Assembly (NCBI GenBank): GCA_021414245.1
Contig: JAIOOU010000017.1
Span: 372,001-436,000, forward strand
Source: Chloroflexota bacterium
GTDB lineage: Bacteria; Chloroflexota; Anaerolineae; Anaerolineales; Villigracilaceae
DNA length: 64,000 bases
Direction of reading: 5' to 3'
Within the stretch, counting starts at the first letter, position 1. Each line of letters starts with the position of its first letter. The notes under the pieces are model-generated. The model was not told where the DNA came from. It did not search any database and worked only from the letters and a program-made list of their open reading frames with translations. Made by a program: the position numbers and the translations under genes. Positions 25,767 to 35,116 of the stretch are shown here, piece by piece.

Positions 25767-26777
25767 TTATCTTTTCTTTCCGGAAGCTGCCTTTGTAATC
25801 TTCTTGACAGGTTTCCTTCCAGTTTTGCCTGCGACAGCCTTTTTGACCGATTTTGCCGTCTTTTTTAAGTCGGGCTTGGATCTTATTTTTCGGGGAGCGG
25901 GTTTGCCCGAAGCCATGCGCTTCTCCTCATCCGTGATCTTCTTCCATAAAGTGGAAAATACCAGACCGCTTTTAAATGTCAGGTCAAGAAGCAATCGCGG
26001 CATAACCATGGAGGATTCGCCCACGTAGACGTAATCCGCGGTGGTTCGGGTTTTGACTGTCCTGACCAGCAGATTACCCATTTCGTCCATGGCAAGTTTA
26101 TGACCATCGGCAGTCTGAATGACAGGCGGAATGGAATTGAGCCGGTCATATAAGGGCCGGATCTGATCTGGATAATCACTGACGATCAAATCCCTGTCAA
26201 AGATAAAACCGGTGACACCTTCGCCTTCCTGGGGGCCGGGCTCGCCAAACCAACCGATCCCATTTTCCAGAAAATCCTTGCGCGAACCCGAATGCGTGAC
26301 AATATTATTTGTCGACTCTTCTGTCATCAAGGCATACCAGCTGGTAAACCATTGACGGACCCCGGTCTTTACCAGGGTATAAAGTTTCTGCTCACTAAGC
26401 TCCACCTTGGTGAAGTAGCCCGAGATATCATATTCATCAATCACCGAGCGCTCGGGGGCCACGCCAGGCTGGCCGGTGCGAATAAATAATTGCACCGAAT
26501 GGCCCCGGGCTTCATCCCGGATATATTTGCATAATTCCAGACCCGCATGGTCGCTTTCCATGACAACATCCACAAGAGCAACAGCAACGATCGGTTCAGA
26601 GGAACCCTGCAGAGACAACGGTCCCTTCAGAAGTTCAACCGCCTCGGCTTTACTCCTTGCAGTATGGATTTTTACAGGCAAACCGTACACTTTTACATCT
26701 CGCAAGGCAAGACGGGTCACAGCCAGTACATCGGGTTCATCATCAACGACCAGAATATTCCATTCGTTAAAAAACAT
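25767..26777 (-). CDS. Response regulator with long middle domain and histone-like lysine-rich tail
   Basis: The N-terminal receiver domain has the acidic pair D12-D13 (VVDDEPD), phosphoacceptor D70 (ALVDVVME) and a conserved Lys in GYFTKVEL. The middle (about 140-275) is unlike a standard DNA-binding output domain and I cannot name it. The last ~55 residues are Lys, Ala, Pro and Arg rich with motifs such as KKTAKSVKKAV and KKITKAASGKKR, resembling the disordered tails of histone H1-like proteins. Such a tail would bind DNA or RNA without sequence preference. The gene precedes the cNMP-binding kinase on the minus strand; GGAGAGAT stands before the ATG. Confidence 0.85.
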   Translation of the reverse strand: MFFNEWNILVVDDEPDVLAVTRLALRDVKVYGLPVKIHTARSKAEAVELLKGPLSLQGSSEPIVAVALVDVVMESDHAGLELCKYIRDEARGHSVQLFIRTGQPGVAPERSVIDEYDISGYFTKVELSEQKLYTLVKTGVRQWFTSWYALMTEESTNNIVTHSGSRKDFLENGIGWFGEPGPQEGEGVTGFIFDRDLIVSDYPDQIRPLYDRLNSIPPVIQTADGHKLAMDEMGNLLVRTVKTRTTADYVYVGESSMVMPRLLLDLTFKSGLVFSTLWKKITDEEKRMASGKPAPRKIRSKPDLKKTAKSVKKAVAGKTGRKPVKKITKAASGKKR

Positions 26778-26835
26778 AAGATCTCTCCTTCAACGCCATA
26801 ATCAGAATAATCAATAAATTACCAGATACGCCACG

Positions 26836-27870
26836 CTACAATTTTATCGCATCCAACAAGGCATTATAAGTGGAGGGGATTATTTTTGGAGATCGAAACG
26901 ACTCGGTAATGATCGACGGGTCCTTCATGCCATGACCTGTGCAGACCACCACGACTCTTTTCCCCTCCGCTTCAAACCTGCCGGCAGCTGATTCTGCCAA
27001 TAAGCCCGCCAGCCCCGCCGCAGATGCCGGCTCCACCCAGACCCCCTCTGCGGACAAAATCTTCTGCGCCGCCAATATCTGCTCATCGGTTACAGCAATA
27101 ATCCTGCCATTTGATTCATGTGCCGCATCCAAAGCCTGCTCCCCGCGAGCCGGCTTGCCTATACGAATAGCTGTTGCAATCGTATCCGGTTTTTCCACCG
27201 GATGTCCCAATACCAAAGGGGCAGCCCCGGCAGCCTGCACGCCTAAAATCTGCGGCAGTCCTTTTTGATATTGCTTAAATCCCGCCCAATAGGACGTAAT
27301 GTTGCCAGCATTGCCAACCGGCAGACACAACCAATCAGGCGCTGAACCGAGATCATCGCATATTTCAAACGCACCCGTCTTCTGACCTTCAATTCGAAAC
27401 GGGTTAATCGAATTGACCAGGGCAATCGGCGTTTTTTGTGTAATTTCCACAACCAACGAAAGCGCATCATCAAACGAGCCCTGGACCTGAATCACCTCCG
27501 CCCCATAGGCAATGGCGCCAGCCAATTTTCCCACAGCCACCTTGCCCTCGGGGATTAACACGATGCCACGCAGTCCCGCGCGGGCCGCATACGCGGCTGC
27601 CGATGCGGCTGTATTGCCTGTGGAAGCGCAGATCACAGTCTGCACAGCACGGCCCGCAGCCTCACTGATGGCCGCGGTCATCCCACGATCCTTGAATGAA
27701 CCGGTTGGATTCGCACCCTCGAATTTGACGAACAATTCACAACCAAACTGCCTGCCCAAGCGCGGCATGGGAATCAACGGAGTATTCCCTTCGAGCAGCG
27801 AGATGGTTTTCGTATGGTCGGGCAAATCGAGGTACCGCCCGTAACGCTGGATCAGGCCCTGGTAGGTCAT
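26836..27870 (-). CDS. thrC: Threonine synthase
   Basis: This pyridoxal phosphate enzyme converts O-phosphohomoserine to threonine. The 344-residue protein has the cofactor lysine K60 in GANPTGSFKDRGM, the phosphate-binding CASTGNTAASAAAYA and the C-terminal EPASAAGLAGL. The N-terminal GNTPLIPMP is typical of the short threonine synthase class. It is transcribed divergently from thrB, which makes its substrate; the two promoters lie back to back in the 84-base gap. GGAG stands about six bases before the ATG. Confidence 0.95.
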   Translation of the reverse strand: MTYQGLIQRYGRYLDLPDHTKTISLLEGNTPLIPMPRLGRQFGCELFVKFEGANPTGSFKDRGMTAAISEAAGRAVQTVICASTGNTAASAAAYAARAGLRGIVLIPEGKVAVGKLAGAIAYGAEVIQVQGSFDDALSLVVEITQKTPIALVNSINPFRIEGQKTGAFEICDDLGSAPDWLCLPVGNAGNITSYWAGFKQYQKGLPQILGVQAAGAAPLVLGHPVEKPDTIATAIRIGKPARGEQALDAAHESNGRIIAVTDEQILAAQKILSAEGVWVEPASAAGLAGLLAESAAGRFEAEGKRVVVVCTGHGMKDPSIITESFRSPKIIPSTYNALLDAIKL

Positions 27871-27896
27871 GTCAACTCCGAATTAAGAATGAGGCG

Positions 27897-27902
27897 ATTA
27901 TA
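27897..27902 (-). promoter_or_regulatory. -10 box of thrC
   Basis: TATAAT on the minus strand, 26 bases upstream of the thrC start codon. A TTGTCC at 27922-27927 gives a long 19-base spacer, so the -35 assignment is weak. Confidence 0.5.
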
Positions 27903-27950
27903 CCCATCCAAATCACAAATTGGACAAGAAACATAATTTGCCGCCACAGG

Positions 27951-27956
27951 TATAAT
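27951..27956 (+). promoter_or_regulatory. -10 box of thrB
   Basis: A perfect TATAAT ends seven bases before the ATG at 27964 and overlaps the in-frame ATG at 27955. The second ATG is therefore the more likely start, on a leaderless mRNA. No good -35 box is seen. Confidence 0.5.
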
Positions 27957-27963
27957 GTCCCCC

Positions 27964-28848
27964 ATGATAAAAATCCGGGTCCCCGCCACATCTGCGAATT
28001 TAGGCCCGGGCTTCGATTGTCTGGGGCTTACCTTGAATATCTGGAATGAAATTTCCTTTGAACCCGCCAATAAAGTCACCTATCATGCCAATGGGCAGGG
28101 TGCGGAAAAACTAAACAAAGGCACAAGAAATTTACTGACAAAAGCCTTCACATACGTCCATGAAATCTGCGGAAAGGATCTAAAAGGTTTCAACATCCAG
28201 GCCCATAATGAAATCCCCATGAGCAGCGGATTGGGCTCAAGTGCCGCCGCGATCATTGGCGGGTTATTCGGAGCCAATGAACTTCTGAACCACCCCTTGA
28301 ATGAAAATGAATTGTTGCTGCTTGCGACGAATATGGAAGGGCATCCAGACAATGTGGCTCCCGCACTTTTTGGCGGGCTGGTCGTATCTGTAACTTCGGA
28401 TGATGAAATTATCACCCGCCGGTATGACATTCCGAATTGGGCTATCGTAATCGTAAAACCCAGCGTGGAATGGCCCACCAGGGTGGCGCGCGCTGTTCTG
28501 CCCAAATCCGTCTCAAGGGTGGATGCGGTCTACAACATTGGCCGCACAGCGCTCGTCGTGGACGCCCTGCGCAATAAAGATCTTGAACTTCTGCAAAAGG
28601 TAATGGATGATCGCCTGCATCAGTCCTATCGTCTGAAACACATTTCAGGGGCAATCTCGGCATATAAAACCGCAAAACAATTCGGTGCGGCTGCGCTTTC
28701 CGGCGCAGGGCCCTCCATCATATGTTTCGTCCCTTTTGAAAAAGCGGAAAGCGCAAAAGCAGAGATCATGTTCCGGTTCCAGGAACACGGAATTAAGGCA
28801 TGGGGAATTACGACAACACCCAGCAAACAGGGAGCACACCGGATATAA
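27964..28848 (+). CDS. thrB: Homoserine kinase
   Basis: ThrB phosphorylates homoserine with ATP, feeding threonine synthase encoded on the other strand. It is a GHMP kinase: N-terminal IKIRVPATSANLGPGFDCLG, the phosphate loop PMSSGLGSSAAAIIGG (about residues 88-103) and the C-terminal SGAGPSIICF. The length of 294 residues is normal. The ATG at 27964 is preferred over 27955 because the latter overlaps a perfect -10 box. Its stop codon lies inside the left arm of a long terminator palindrome. Confidence 0.94.
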   Translation: MIKIRVPATSANLGPGFDCLGLTLNIWNEISFEPANKVTYHANGQGAEKLNKGTRNLLTKAFTYVHEICGKDLKGFNIQAHNEIPMSSGLGSSAAAIIGGLFGANELLNHPLNENELLLLATNMEGHPDNVAPALFGGLVVSVTSDDEIITRRYDIPNWAIVIVKPSVEWPTRVARAVLPKSVSRVDAVYNIGRTALVVDALRNKDLELLQKVMDDRLHQSYRLKHISGAISAYKTAKQFGAAALSGAGPSIICFVPFEKAESAKAEIMFRFQEHGIKAWGITTTPSKQGAHRI

Positions 28849-28888
28849 AAACTGTCAACTGGAATTCCAGTTGACAGTTTTTATATCC
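28841..28888. terminator. Bidirectional terminator, 48 bp perfect palindrome
   Basis: GGATATAAAAACTGTCAACTGG and its exact complement meet at a central GAATTC-type junction without a spacer. The TAA of thrB is contained in the left arm. It separates thrB from the convergent terC gene. Confidence 0.9.
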
Positions 28889-28894
28889 GTACGG

Positions 28895-29734
<840 letters not shown>

Positions 29735-29771
29735 GGTGTTGCTCCTGAAAAAAGATTAAATGAATTTTACC

Positions 29772-29807
29772 AAAAACCCGGAGGTCCACTGGGACCTCCG
29801 GGTTTTT
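29772..29807 (-). terminator. Terminator of the beta-oxidation operon
   Basis: AAAAACCCGGAGGTCC and GGACCTCCGGGTTTTT pair around a 4-base loop. It lies just after the SCP2 gene that closes the minus-strand operon. Confidence 0.92.
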
Positions 29808-29814
29808 CTGATTC

Positions 29815-30141
29815 CTATTTAATCTTGAACATCTGGGTGAGTTTCATCGCAAGGTTCAGATCCCCTGTGAGTTTTAATTTGCCCTGCATAAAAGCCTGCA
29901 TCCCATCGACTTCCCCGGTGAAAATCTTGACATAATCGGCCGAATCAGCTGTCAGGGTCATTTTGGGGGAAGCATGGACTCCCTTGGCAACTTCCACTTT
30001 CCCATCTTTGATCGTCGCGTACCATTCACCGGGTTCCGCGCCAGTGAACTTGAACTGAATGGTGGCGTCCAGGCCTGCGGCTTTTTCGGGAATAAAGGCA
30101 CCGGGCATTTTGGACATAAGATCTGCTATTGTAAGAGGCAT
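29815..30141 (-). CDS. SCP2 sterol/lipid-binding domain protein
   Basis: A 108-residue stand-alone SCP2 domain: the N-terminal MPLTIADLMSKMPGAFIPEKA, a central IQFKFTGAEPGEWYATIKDGK and the C-terminal YVKIFTGEVDGMQAFMQGKLKLTGDLNLAMKL pattern that forms the lipid tunnel. It is the last gene of the beta-oxidation operon, 93 bases after the thiolase, and probably binds or delivers acyl-CoA. It is a different subtype from the 135-residue SCP2 protein at 8176-8583. Confidence 0.9.
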   Translation of the reverse strand: MPLTIADLMSKMPGAFIPEKAAGLDATIQFKFTGAEPGEWYATIKDGKVEVAKGVHASPKMTLTADSADYVKIFTGEVDGMQAFMQGKLKLTGDLNLAMKLTQMFKIK

Positions 30142-30234
30142 TGGGTATTTCTCCTTGTTATTGGGTAGGGGCAGGGTTTCCCTACCTCATGATTTATTCA
30201 ACACAACAGGGGGAGAGGATCTTGCCCTGCATGT

Positions 30235-31416
30235 TTAATTTTGTAGATTTTCAAAGATCGCGGCGGCACCCATCCCTCCGCCAATGCACATGGTGACCAT
30301 TCCATATTTGGACTTGCGGCGGCCCATTTCGTAGATCAGCTGTGTGGTGAGCTTGGAGCCCGTGCAGCCGAGCGGATGTCCAAGCGCGATTGCGCCGCCG
30401 TTGACATTCACCCTGTCCGGGTCGATTTCAAGGGTCTGCATCACAGCCAGCGACTGTGCAGCGAAGGCTTCGTTCAATTCTATCAGGTCAATGTCATTCA
30501 ATGAAAGACCGGCGATTTTTAATGCTTTCGGGATGGCTGCAATTGGACCGATGCCCATCAACTCCGGCGGGACACCCCCCACCGCAAAGGACACGAATCG
30601 GACCAACGGACTCAATCCCAGTTCCGCGGCTTTTTCCGCCGACATGACCATGACAGCTGAAGCTCCATCCGACATTTGAGAGGAATTCCCAGCGGTGACA
30701 AAGCCGCCTTCCTTGAAAGCAGGCTTGAGTTTGGCCAGGCCGTCCAAGGTCGAATCGCCGCGCGGACCTTCATCCCGTTTCACGACAAAAGAGCGTTTCA
30801 CGGCCCTGCCATCCACGTAATCAACAAGTTCAACATCCAGAGGAACCAGCTCAGGGTCAAAGCGGCCGGAGTCCACTGCTTTTGCAGCCTTCTGATTGCT
30901 CCTGAGTGCAAACTCATCCTGCCGTTCGCGGGTGATCCCATACCGGGCCGAAACATTTTCAGCCGTAAGTCCCATGTTGGTGTAATACTGCAGCAGGTCC
31001 TGTGCGAAGAACGGATTGGGCGAAAACTTGTAGCCCATCATCGGCACCATGGACATGGACTCGACACCTGCGCCGATGCCAACCTCAATTTGCCCGGCTT
31101 GTATGGCATTCGCCACATGTGCGATGGACTGCACGCCTGATGAACAATAACGATTAATGGTTTCTGCAGGGACCGTATCCGGCAATCCGGAACGGATGGA
31201 AATCGTTCGCGCCACATTCATGCCCTGCTCGCCTTCGGGGAAGGCGCAGCCGAAGACCACGTCCTCGATTTGGGCTGGGTCGAGATTGGGTGTGCGATTC
31301 AACAACTCCTTAATCACAGCCGCGCCCATTTCATCGGGACGTACGGTCGCCATTCCACCCCGCTTGGCCTTGCCAACCGGGGTTCTCACCGCGCTAACAA
31401 TAACAGCATCTTTCAT
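30235..31416 (-). CDS. fadA: Acetyl-CoA acetyltransferase (thiolase, FadA type)
   Basis: This enzyme carries out the last step of beta-oxidation, cleaving 3-ketoacyl-CoA with CoA. The nucleophile is C91 in ETINRYCSSGVQS; NGGAIALGHPLGCTG carries the active-site His (about residue 348) and MCIGGGMGAAAIF the second catalytic Cys (about 378). The 393-residue length is normal. It follows the bifunctional dehydrogenase/hydratase gene by 47 bases. A biosynthetic role is possible for any thiolase, but the operon context favours degradation. Confidence 0.93.
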   Translation of the reverse strand: MKDAVIVSAVRTPVGKAKRGGMATVRPDEMGAAVIKELLNRTPNLDPAQIEDVVFGCAFPEGEQGMNVARTISIRSGLPDTVPAETINRYCSSGVQSIAHVANAIQAGQIEVGIGAGVESMSMVPMMGYKFSPNPFFAQDLLQYYTNMGLTAENVSARYGITRERQDEFALRSNQKAAKAVDSGRFDPELVPLDVELVDYVDGRAVKRSFVVKRDEGPRGDSTLDGLAKLKPAFKEGGFVTAGNSSQMSDGASAVMVMSAEKAAELGLSPLVRFVSFAVGGVPPELMGIGPIAAIPKALKIAGLSLNDIDLIELNEAFAAQSLAVMQTLEIDPDRVNVNGGAIALGHPLGCTGSKLTTQLIYEMGRRKSKYGMVTMCIGGGMGAAAIFENLQN

Positions 31417-31463
31417 GGTTCATCTCCTTCGTTTTAACGTTTAACCCTTCAAACGTTTCAACG

Positions 31464-33848
31464 TTAGTTCCTCAAAGGTTTCCCGGTCTGCAAGATCGAC
31501 CACATTCTCGCCTGTGTCTTTTCCTCGCCGCACAGCGACAAAAATGCCTCGCGTTCCAGGTCCAAAATATATTGTTCGCTGACCCAGGCCGGCTTGGTCA
31601 GGTCACCGCCGGCGATGATATGAGCAAGCTTGGTGGCGATATGCGCGTCATATTCAGTAATGTAATGACCTTCCTTGAAAGCCCATGCGCCTACTTTCAT
31701 CGCACCGAACATGTCACGTCCGGCAGCGTAGATCAATTCAGGAGCAGGCGGTCTGTATCCGGAAGCGATCAAGTGCAAGGCCTCGCGTTTTGCTTCGGTG
31801 ATTAAATGATCGCGATTGGCGATCACCCGGTCCTGCGGATTCAGGATTCCCATGCCACGGGCCTCTTCTGCCGACGTGGCCACCTTGGCCTGCCCGATCT
31901 GCAAAAATGCTTTTTGAATGTACGGGAATGGCTCGGCATTTTCAACTTTAACAGCAGGGTTAATGATGCGGCGCATATATTCCTTCGTACCTGCGCCTGC
32001 TGGGATTACCCCTGCGCCGAGCTCGACCAATCCAATATAGGTTTCGGCAGCCGCAACCACGCGGGATGCATGCATTGTGATTTCGCATCCACCGCCAAGA
32101 GCCAACCCAGCGGGAGCCACAACAACAGGTTTGGGTGAATAGCGCATGCGCATGTTCAGGCCCTGCAACCTGCGGATCGCGCCATCGAGTTGATCCCACA
32201 TACCCTGCTGGGCGGCAACCACCACCATGAACAGATTCGCGCCTGCGCTGAAGTTATCCGCTTCACTGCCGATCACCAGGCCTTCGAAATCCGTGTCGAG
32301 TCTGTCCAGTGCTTCGGAGGCGATCATGAAAATATCGTCGTCGAGCGCATTCATCTTGGTGTGGAATTCAACTAATCCAATGCCATCTCCAATATCAAAC
32401 AACGAAGCGCCCGCATTCCTGCTGACTTCCTTCTTCGTACCACGAAAATCCTTCAAAAACACAAAGCCTTCGGGTTGTTTCAGCTTTACATATTTTTTCT
32501 TCGAAACATCGTACGCGCCGACCTTGTTATCACCCTTGTATTGATAGAAAGTCTCGACGCCCGCCTTTAACATTTCGTCCACCCACTTCGCGGCGGGATA
32601 CCCTTCGGCTTTCATGCGTTTGACGGTCTCTTTCACGCCGAGCATATCCCAAATCTCGAACGGGCCCGCTTCGTGCGAAAAGCCCCAGCGGGTGGCGTCA
32701 TCGATCGGCTTGGCGGTATCCGCGACTTCGGGGATAATGGACGAAACGTACTGGAAGCCTTGGTAGGTCAACGCCTTGACCAATTTCGCCGCCTTGTCAT
32801 CCGCTTCGAGCATGACCTTGAGCCTGTCTCCCAATCCCTCGACATCCTTCGCCGCCTTGACAGAATCGAAGCGTGGCTTGCTCGCAGGGACATGCTCCAG
32901 CGTATTTAGGTCGAGCGAATAGAATTGCTTCTTCCCTTCTGCATCTCGCACTTCCTTATAGAAGCCGACTTTGGTTTTATTACCCAGCCATTTGCGTTCG
33001 AGCAGGGTGTCCATCAACTTGCGCGGCTTTTCGGCGGCAAGATATTTTTGCCCGAGCTTATCGTGCGGAATCAGGGGCGCAAGATTTTTGCCCACATGAT
33101 CCCACACGTCCACACCGACCAGATCGATCAGCCTGAATGTCCCCGTTTTTGGCCGGCCCATCAAAGGTCCGGTGAGAGCATCCACTTCATCCACCGAATA
33201 ATCATTATTGAGAATGAAATCCATCGCGAAGGCACCTGTTCCAAACGCGACGCGATTCCCAATGAAGTTCGGCGTGTCCTTGCAAAGCACGATGCCTTTG
33301 CCCAAACGATATTCACCGAAATGGGCCATGAACTCGACAACATCTTTGGAAGTATCCGCAGTTTGAATCACTTCCAGCAACTTCAAATAGCGTGGCGGAT
33401 TGAAAAAATGCGTGCCAAGAAAATGCTTCTTGAATTCCTTTGAGCGGCTTTCGGCAATCGCATGCACGGGAATGCCAGACGTATTCGTTGAAACAATCGC
33501 ATTCGGCTTGCGGACCTCGTCAATGCGCGCCATCAGTTCCTGTTTGATTTTGAGATTCTCAACGATGGCTTCACAGATCCAATCCGCTTCGGCGATGACG
33601 CCAAAATCATCTTCAAGATTTCCCAGCGTGACCAATGTCTTCAATTCATCAGACATCAAATTGGCGGGTTTGGCTTTGACACAGCGATCCCAACCTTCTT
33701 TGACGATCTTGTTTTTATCGGACGAGTCTTTTGGGACAATATCGAGCAAAGTCACAGGCACACCGACGTTGGCAAGATGCGCCGCAATCGCCGCACCCAT
33801 TGTCCCTGAGCCAATCACAACCGCTTTATGAATATTGTAAGTTGTCAT
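31464..33848 (-). CDS. fadN: 3-hydroxyacyl-CoA dehydrogenase / enoyl-CoA hydratase (FadN type)
   Basis: This fusion performs the two middle steps of beta-oxidation. The dehydrogenase comes first: NAD-binding VVIGSGTMGAAIAAHLANVG near residue 10, SRSKEFKKHFLGTHFFNPPRY and the C-terminal 3HCDH domains. The hydratase domain follows at about residues 490-690, with GLVIGSEADNFSAGANL and VVAPAGLALGGGCEITMHASRVV. This order is that of Bacillus FadN and is opposite to E. coli FadB. The 794-residue length matches. Its ATG overlaps the stop codon of the upstream acyl-CoA dehydrogenase gene by four bases, so translation is coupled. Confidence 0.93.
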   Translation of the reverse strand: MTTYNIHKAVVIGSGTMGAAIAAHLANVGVPVTLLDIVPKDSSDKNKIVKEGWDRCVKAKPANLMSDELKTLVTLGNLEDDFGVIAEADWICEAIVENLKIKQELMARIDEVRKPNAIVSTNTSGIPVHAIAESRSKEFKKHFLGTHFFNPPRYLKLLEVIQTADTSKDVVEFMAHFGEYRLGKGIVLCKDTPNFIGNRVAFGTGAFAMDFILNNDYSVDEVDALTGPLMGRPKTGTFRLIDLVGVDVWDHVGKNLAPLIPHDKLGQKYLAAEKPRKLMDTLLERKWLGNKTKVGFYKEVRDAEGKKQFYSLDLNTLEHVPASKPRFDSVKAAKDVEGLGDRLKVMLEADDKAAKLVKALTYQGFQYVSSIIPEVADTAKPIDDATRWGFSHEAGPFEIWDMLGVKETVKRMKAEGYPAAKWVDEMLKAGVETFYQYKGDNKVGAYDVSKKKYVKLKQPEGFVFLKDFRGTKKEVSRNAGASLFDIGDGIGLVEFHTKMNALDDDIFMIASEALDRLDTDFEGLVIGSEADNFSAGANLFMVVVAAQQGMWDQLDGAIRRLQGLNMRMRYSPKPVVVAPAGLALGGGCEITMHASRVVAAAETYIGLVELGAGVIPAGAGTKEYMRRIINPAVKVENAEPFPYIQKAFLQIGQAKVATSAEEARGMGILNPQDRVIANRDHLITEAKREALHLIASGYRPPAPELIYAAGRDMFGAMKVGAWAFKEGHYITEYDAHIATKLAHIIAGGDLTKPAWVSEQYILDLEREAFLSLCGEEKTQARMWSILQTGKPLRN

Positions 33849-35104
33849 CGCAATTCACTCCCGCCATAGCCAAGGATCTGACGCGCCACGACCAGGCGAT
33901 TGATCTGCCCTGTACCTTCATAAATATCTGTGATCTTCGCATCGCGAAACCATTTCTCAACCAGCAGCTCGCGGCTGTACCCAAGCGGCCCCAAGATCTC
34001 AACCGCCTTCTGCGTGACCTTTGTAGTCACATCGCCCGCCTTGACCTTGCTCATCGAAGACTCGAGCGCGTTTGGCTTTTTATTGTCAGCCATCCAAACC
34101 GCCTTCAACACCATCAACCATGCGGATTTCACCATGATCTCCATATCGATGACCTCGCGTTCGATGTTCGATAATTTCTGACGCGGCAACCCGTAACGGA
34201 TTTTGACCCCGTTCTCCTCCAATTTTTCCTTGAGGAATTCAAGCGCAGCTCGTGCCACGCCGATGCCTGATGCCGCCACGAGGGGCCGGGTCGCATCGAA
34301 GGTGGCCATCGCGCCCTTAAAACCGGTGTTTGTTTTTTCAACCGTTGGGCTGCCGAGCACATTTTCAAACGGCACACGCACATCAACCAGTGAAATCGCC
34401 GCCGTATCACTGACACGGATTCCCATTTTGTGTTCAAGTTTGTTGATCTTTACACCCGGGGTGCCGCTTTCGATGACAAAAGCGCGCATCCCGGCGCGGC
34501 CGGCCGCCGGGTCAATACTCGCCCATACAACAATAAATCCCTTGCCAAGTTTTTCGTATTCAGTAAAGGATTTGTCGCCGCCCGTGACAAATATCTTTTC
34601 ACCATTGATGACCCATTCCTTCGCGGCCTCGTCCAACACCGCGCGTGTACGAATCGCAGAGGTGTCCGAGCCGGCTCCCGCCTCAGTCATGCACATCGCG
34701 GCATAAGTCGGTTTATCACTGTTGAAGCGTTCCAGGAATTTGGCCTTCTGTTCTGGGGAACCGGCGGCCGCCACTGCGGCCGCACCCAACCCGCCGCCCG
34801 GCGTGATCAGGTACATACCCACATCACCCCAGGAAAGCATTTCAATTTGAGTTGCCAGTTTTTGATAACCGATTGGCGGACGTTTCTCGGCGCCTTCCCT
34901 GGGTTTTTCCTCTGTGACCGTTAAGCCACCGCCGCTCCCGGTGGCTTTCATGGCCGTGTGCATGAATTCAACATAATCCCAGGGGATGGAGTGCTCATTC
35001 TCATCAAATTCACGGGAGACCGAACGCATCATATTCTCGGCAACCGTCTTCAACATGACTTGTTGTTGCAAAATGGGTTTGGGAGCTTCAAATTCGATTG
35101 TCAT
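33845..35104 (-). CDS. Acyl-CoA dehydrogenase, catalytic-type subunit
   Basis: This flavoprotein oxidises acyl-CoA to enoyl-CoA. It shows MCMTEAGAGSDTSAI, NGEKIFVTGGDK, the middle FENVLGSP and the C-terminal DAKITDIYEGTGQINRLVVARQIL, where the Glu of YEGT is the usual catalytic base. The length of 419 residues is normal. It stands 12 bases after a second acyl-CoA dehydrogenase gene that lacks this Glu, and its stop codon overlaps the fadN start. The two may form a mixed complex. Chain-length preference cannot be told. Confidence 0.93.
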   Translation of the reverse strand: MTIEFEAPKPILQQQVMLKTVAENMMRSVSREFDENEHSIPWDYVEFMHTAMKATGSGGGLTVTEEKPREGAEKRPPIGYQKLATQIEMLSWGDVGMYLITPGGGLGAAAVAAAGSPEQKAKFLERFNSDKPTYAAMCMTEAGAGSDTSAIRTRAVLDEAAKEWVINGEKIFVTGGDKSFTEYEKLGKGFIVVWASIDPAAGRAGMRAFVIESGTPGVKINKLEHKMGIRVSDTAAISLVDVRVPFENVLGSPTVEKTNTGFKGAMATFDATRPLVAASGIGVARAALEFLKEKLEENGVKIRYGLPRQKLSNIEREVIDMEIMVKSAWLMVLKAVWMADNKKPNALESSMSKVKAGDVTTKVTQKAVEILGPLGYSRELLVEKWFRDAKITDIYEGTGQINRLVVARQILGYGGSELR

Positions 35105-35116
35105 GGTTCACATCCT

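Noticed and set aside
29735-29814. Manganese (yybP-ykoY) riboswitch upstream of terC
   Set aside because: The gap is only about 80 bases, is largely occupied by the terminator of the neighbouring operon, and shows no aptamer-like junction.
30166-30190. Second TetR operator between thiolase and SCP2 genes (GGTAGGG/CCCTACC)
   Set aside because: The half-sites are separated by about nine bases and lack the CCGaaCGG core of the operator at 36801; it is more likely a weak RNA hairpin.
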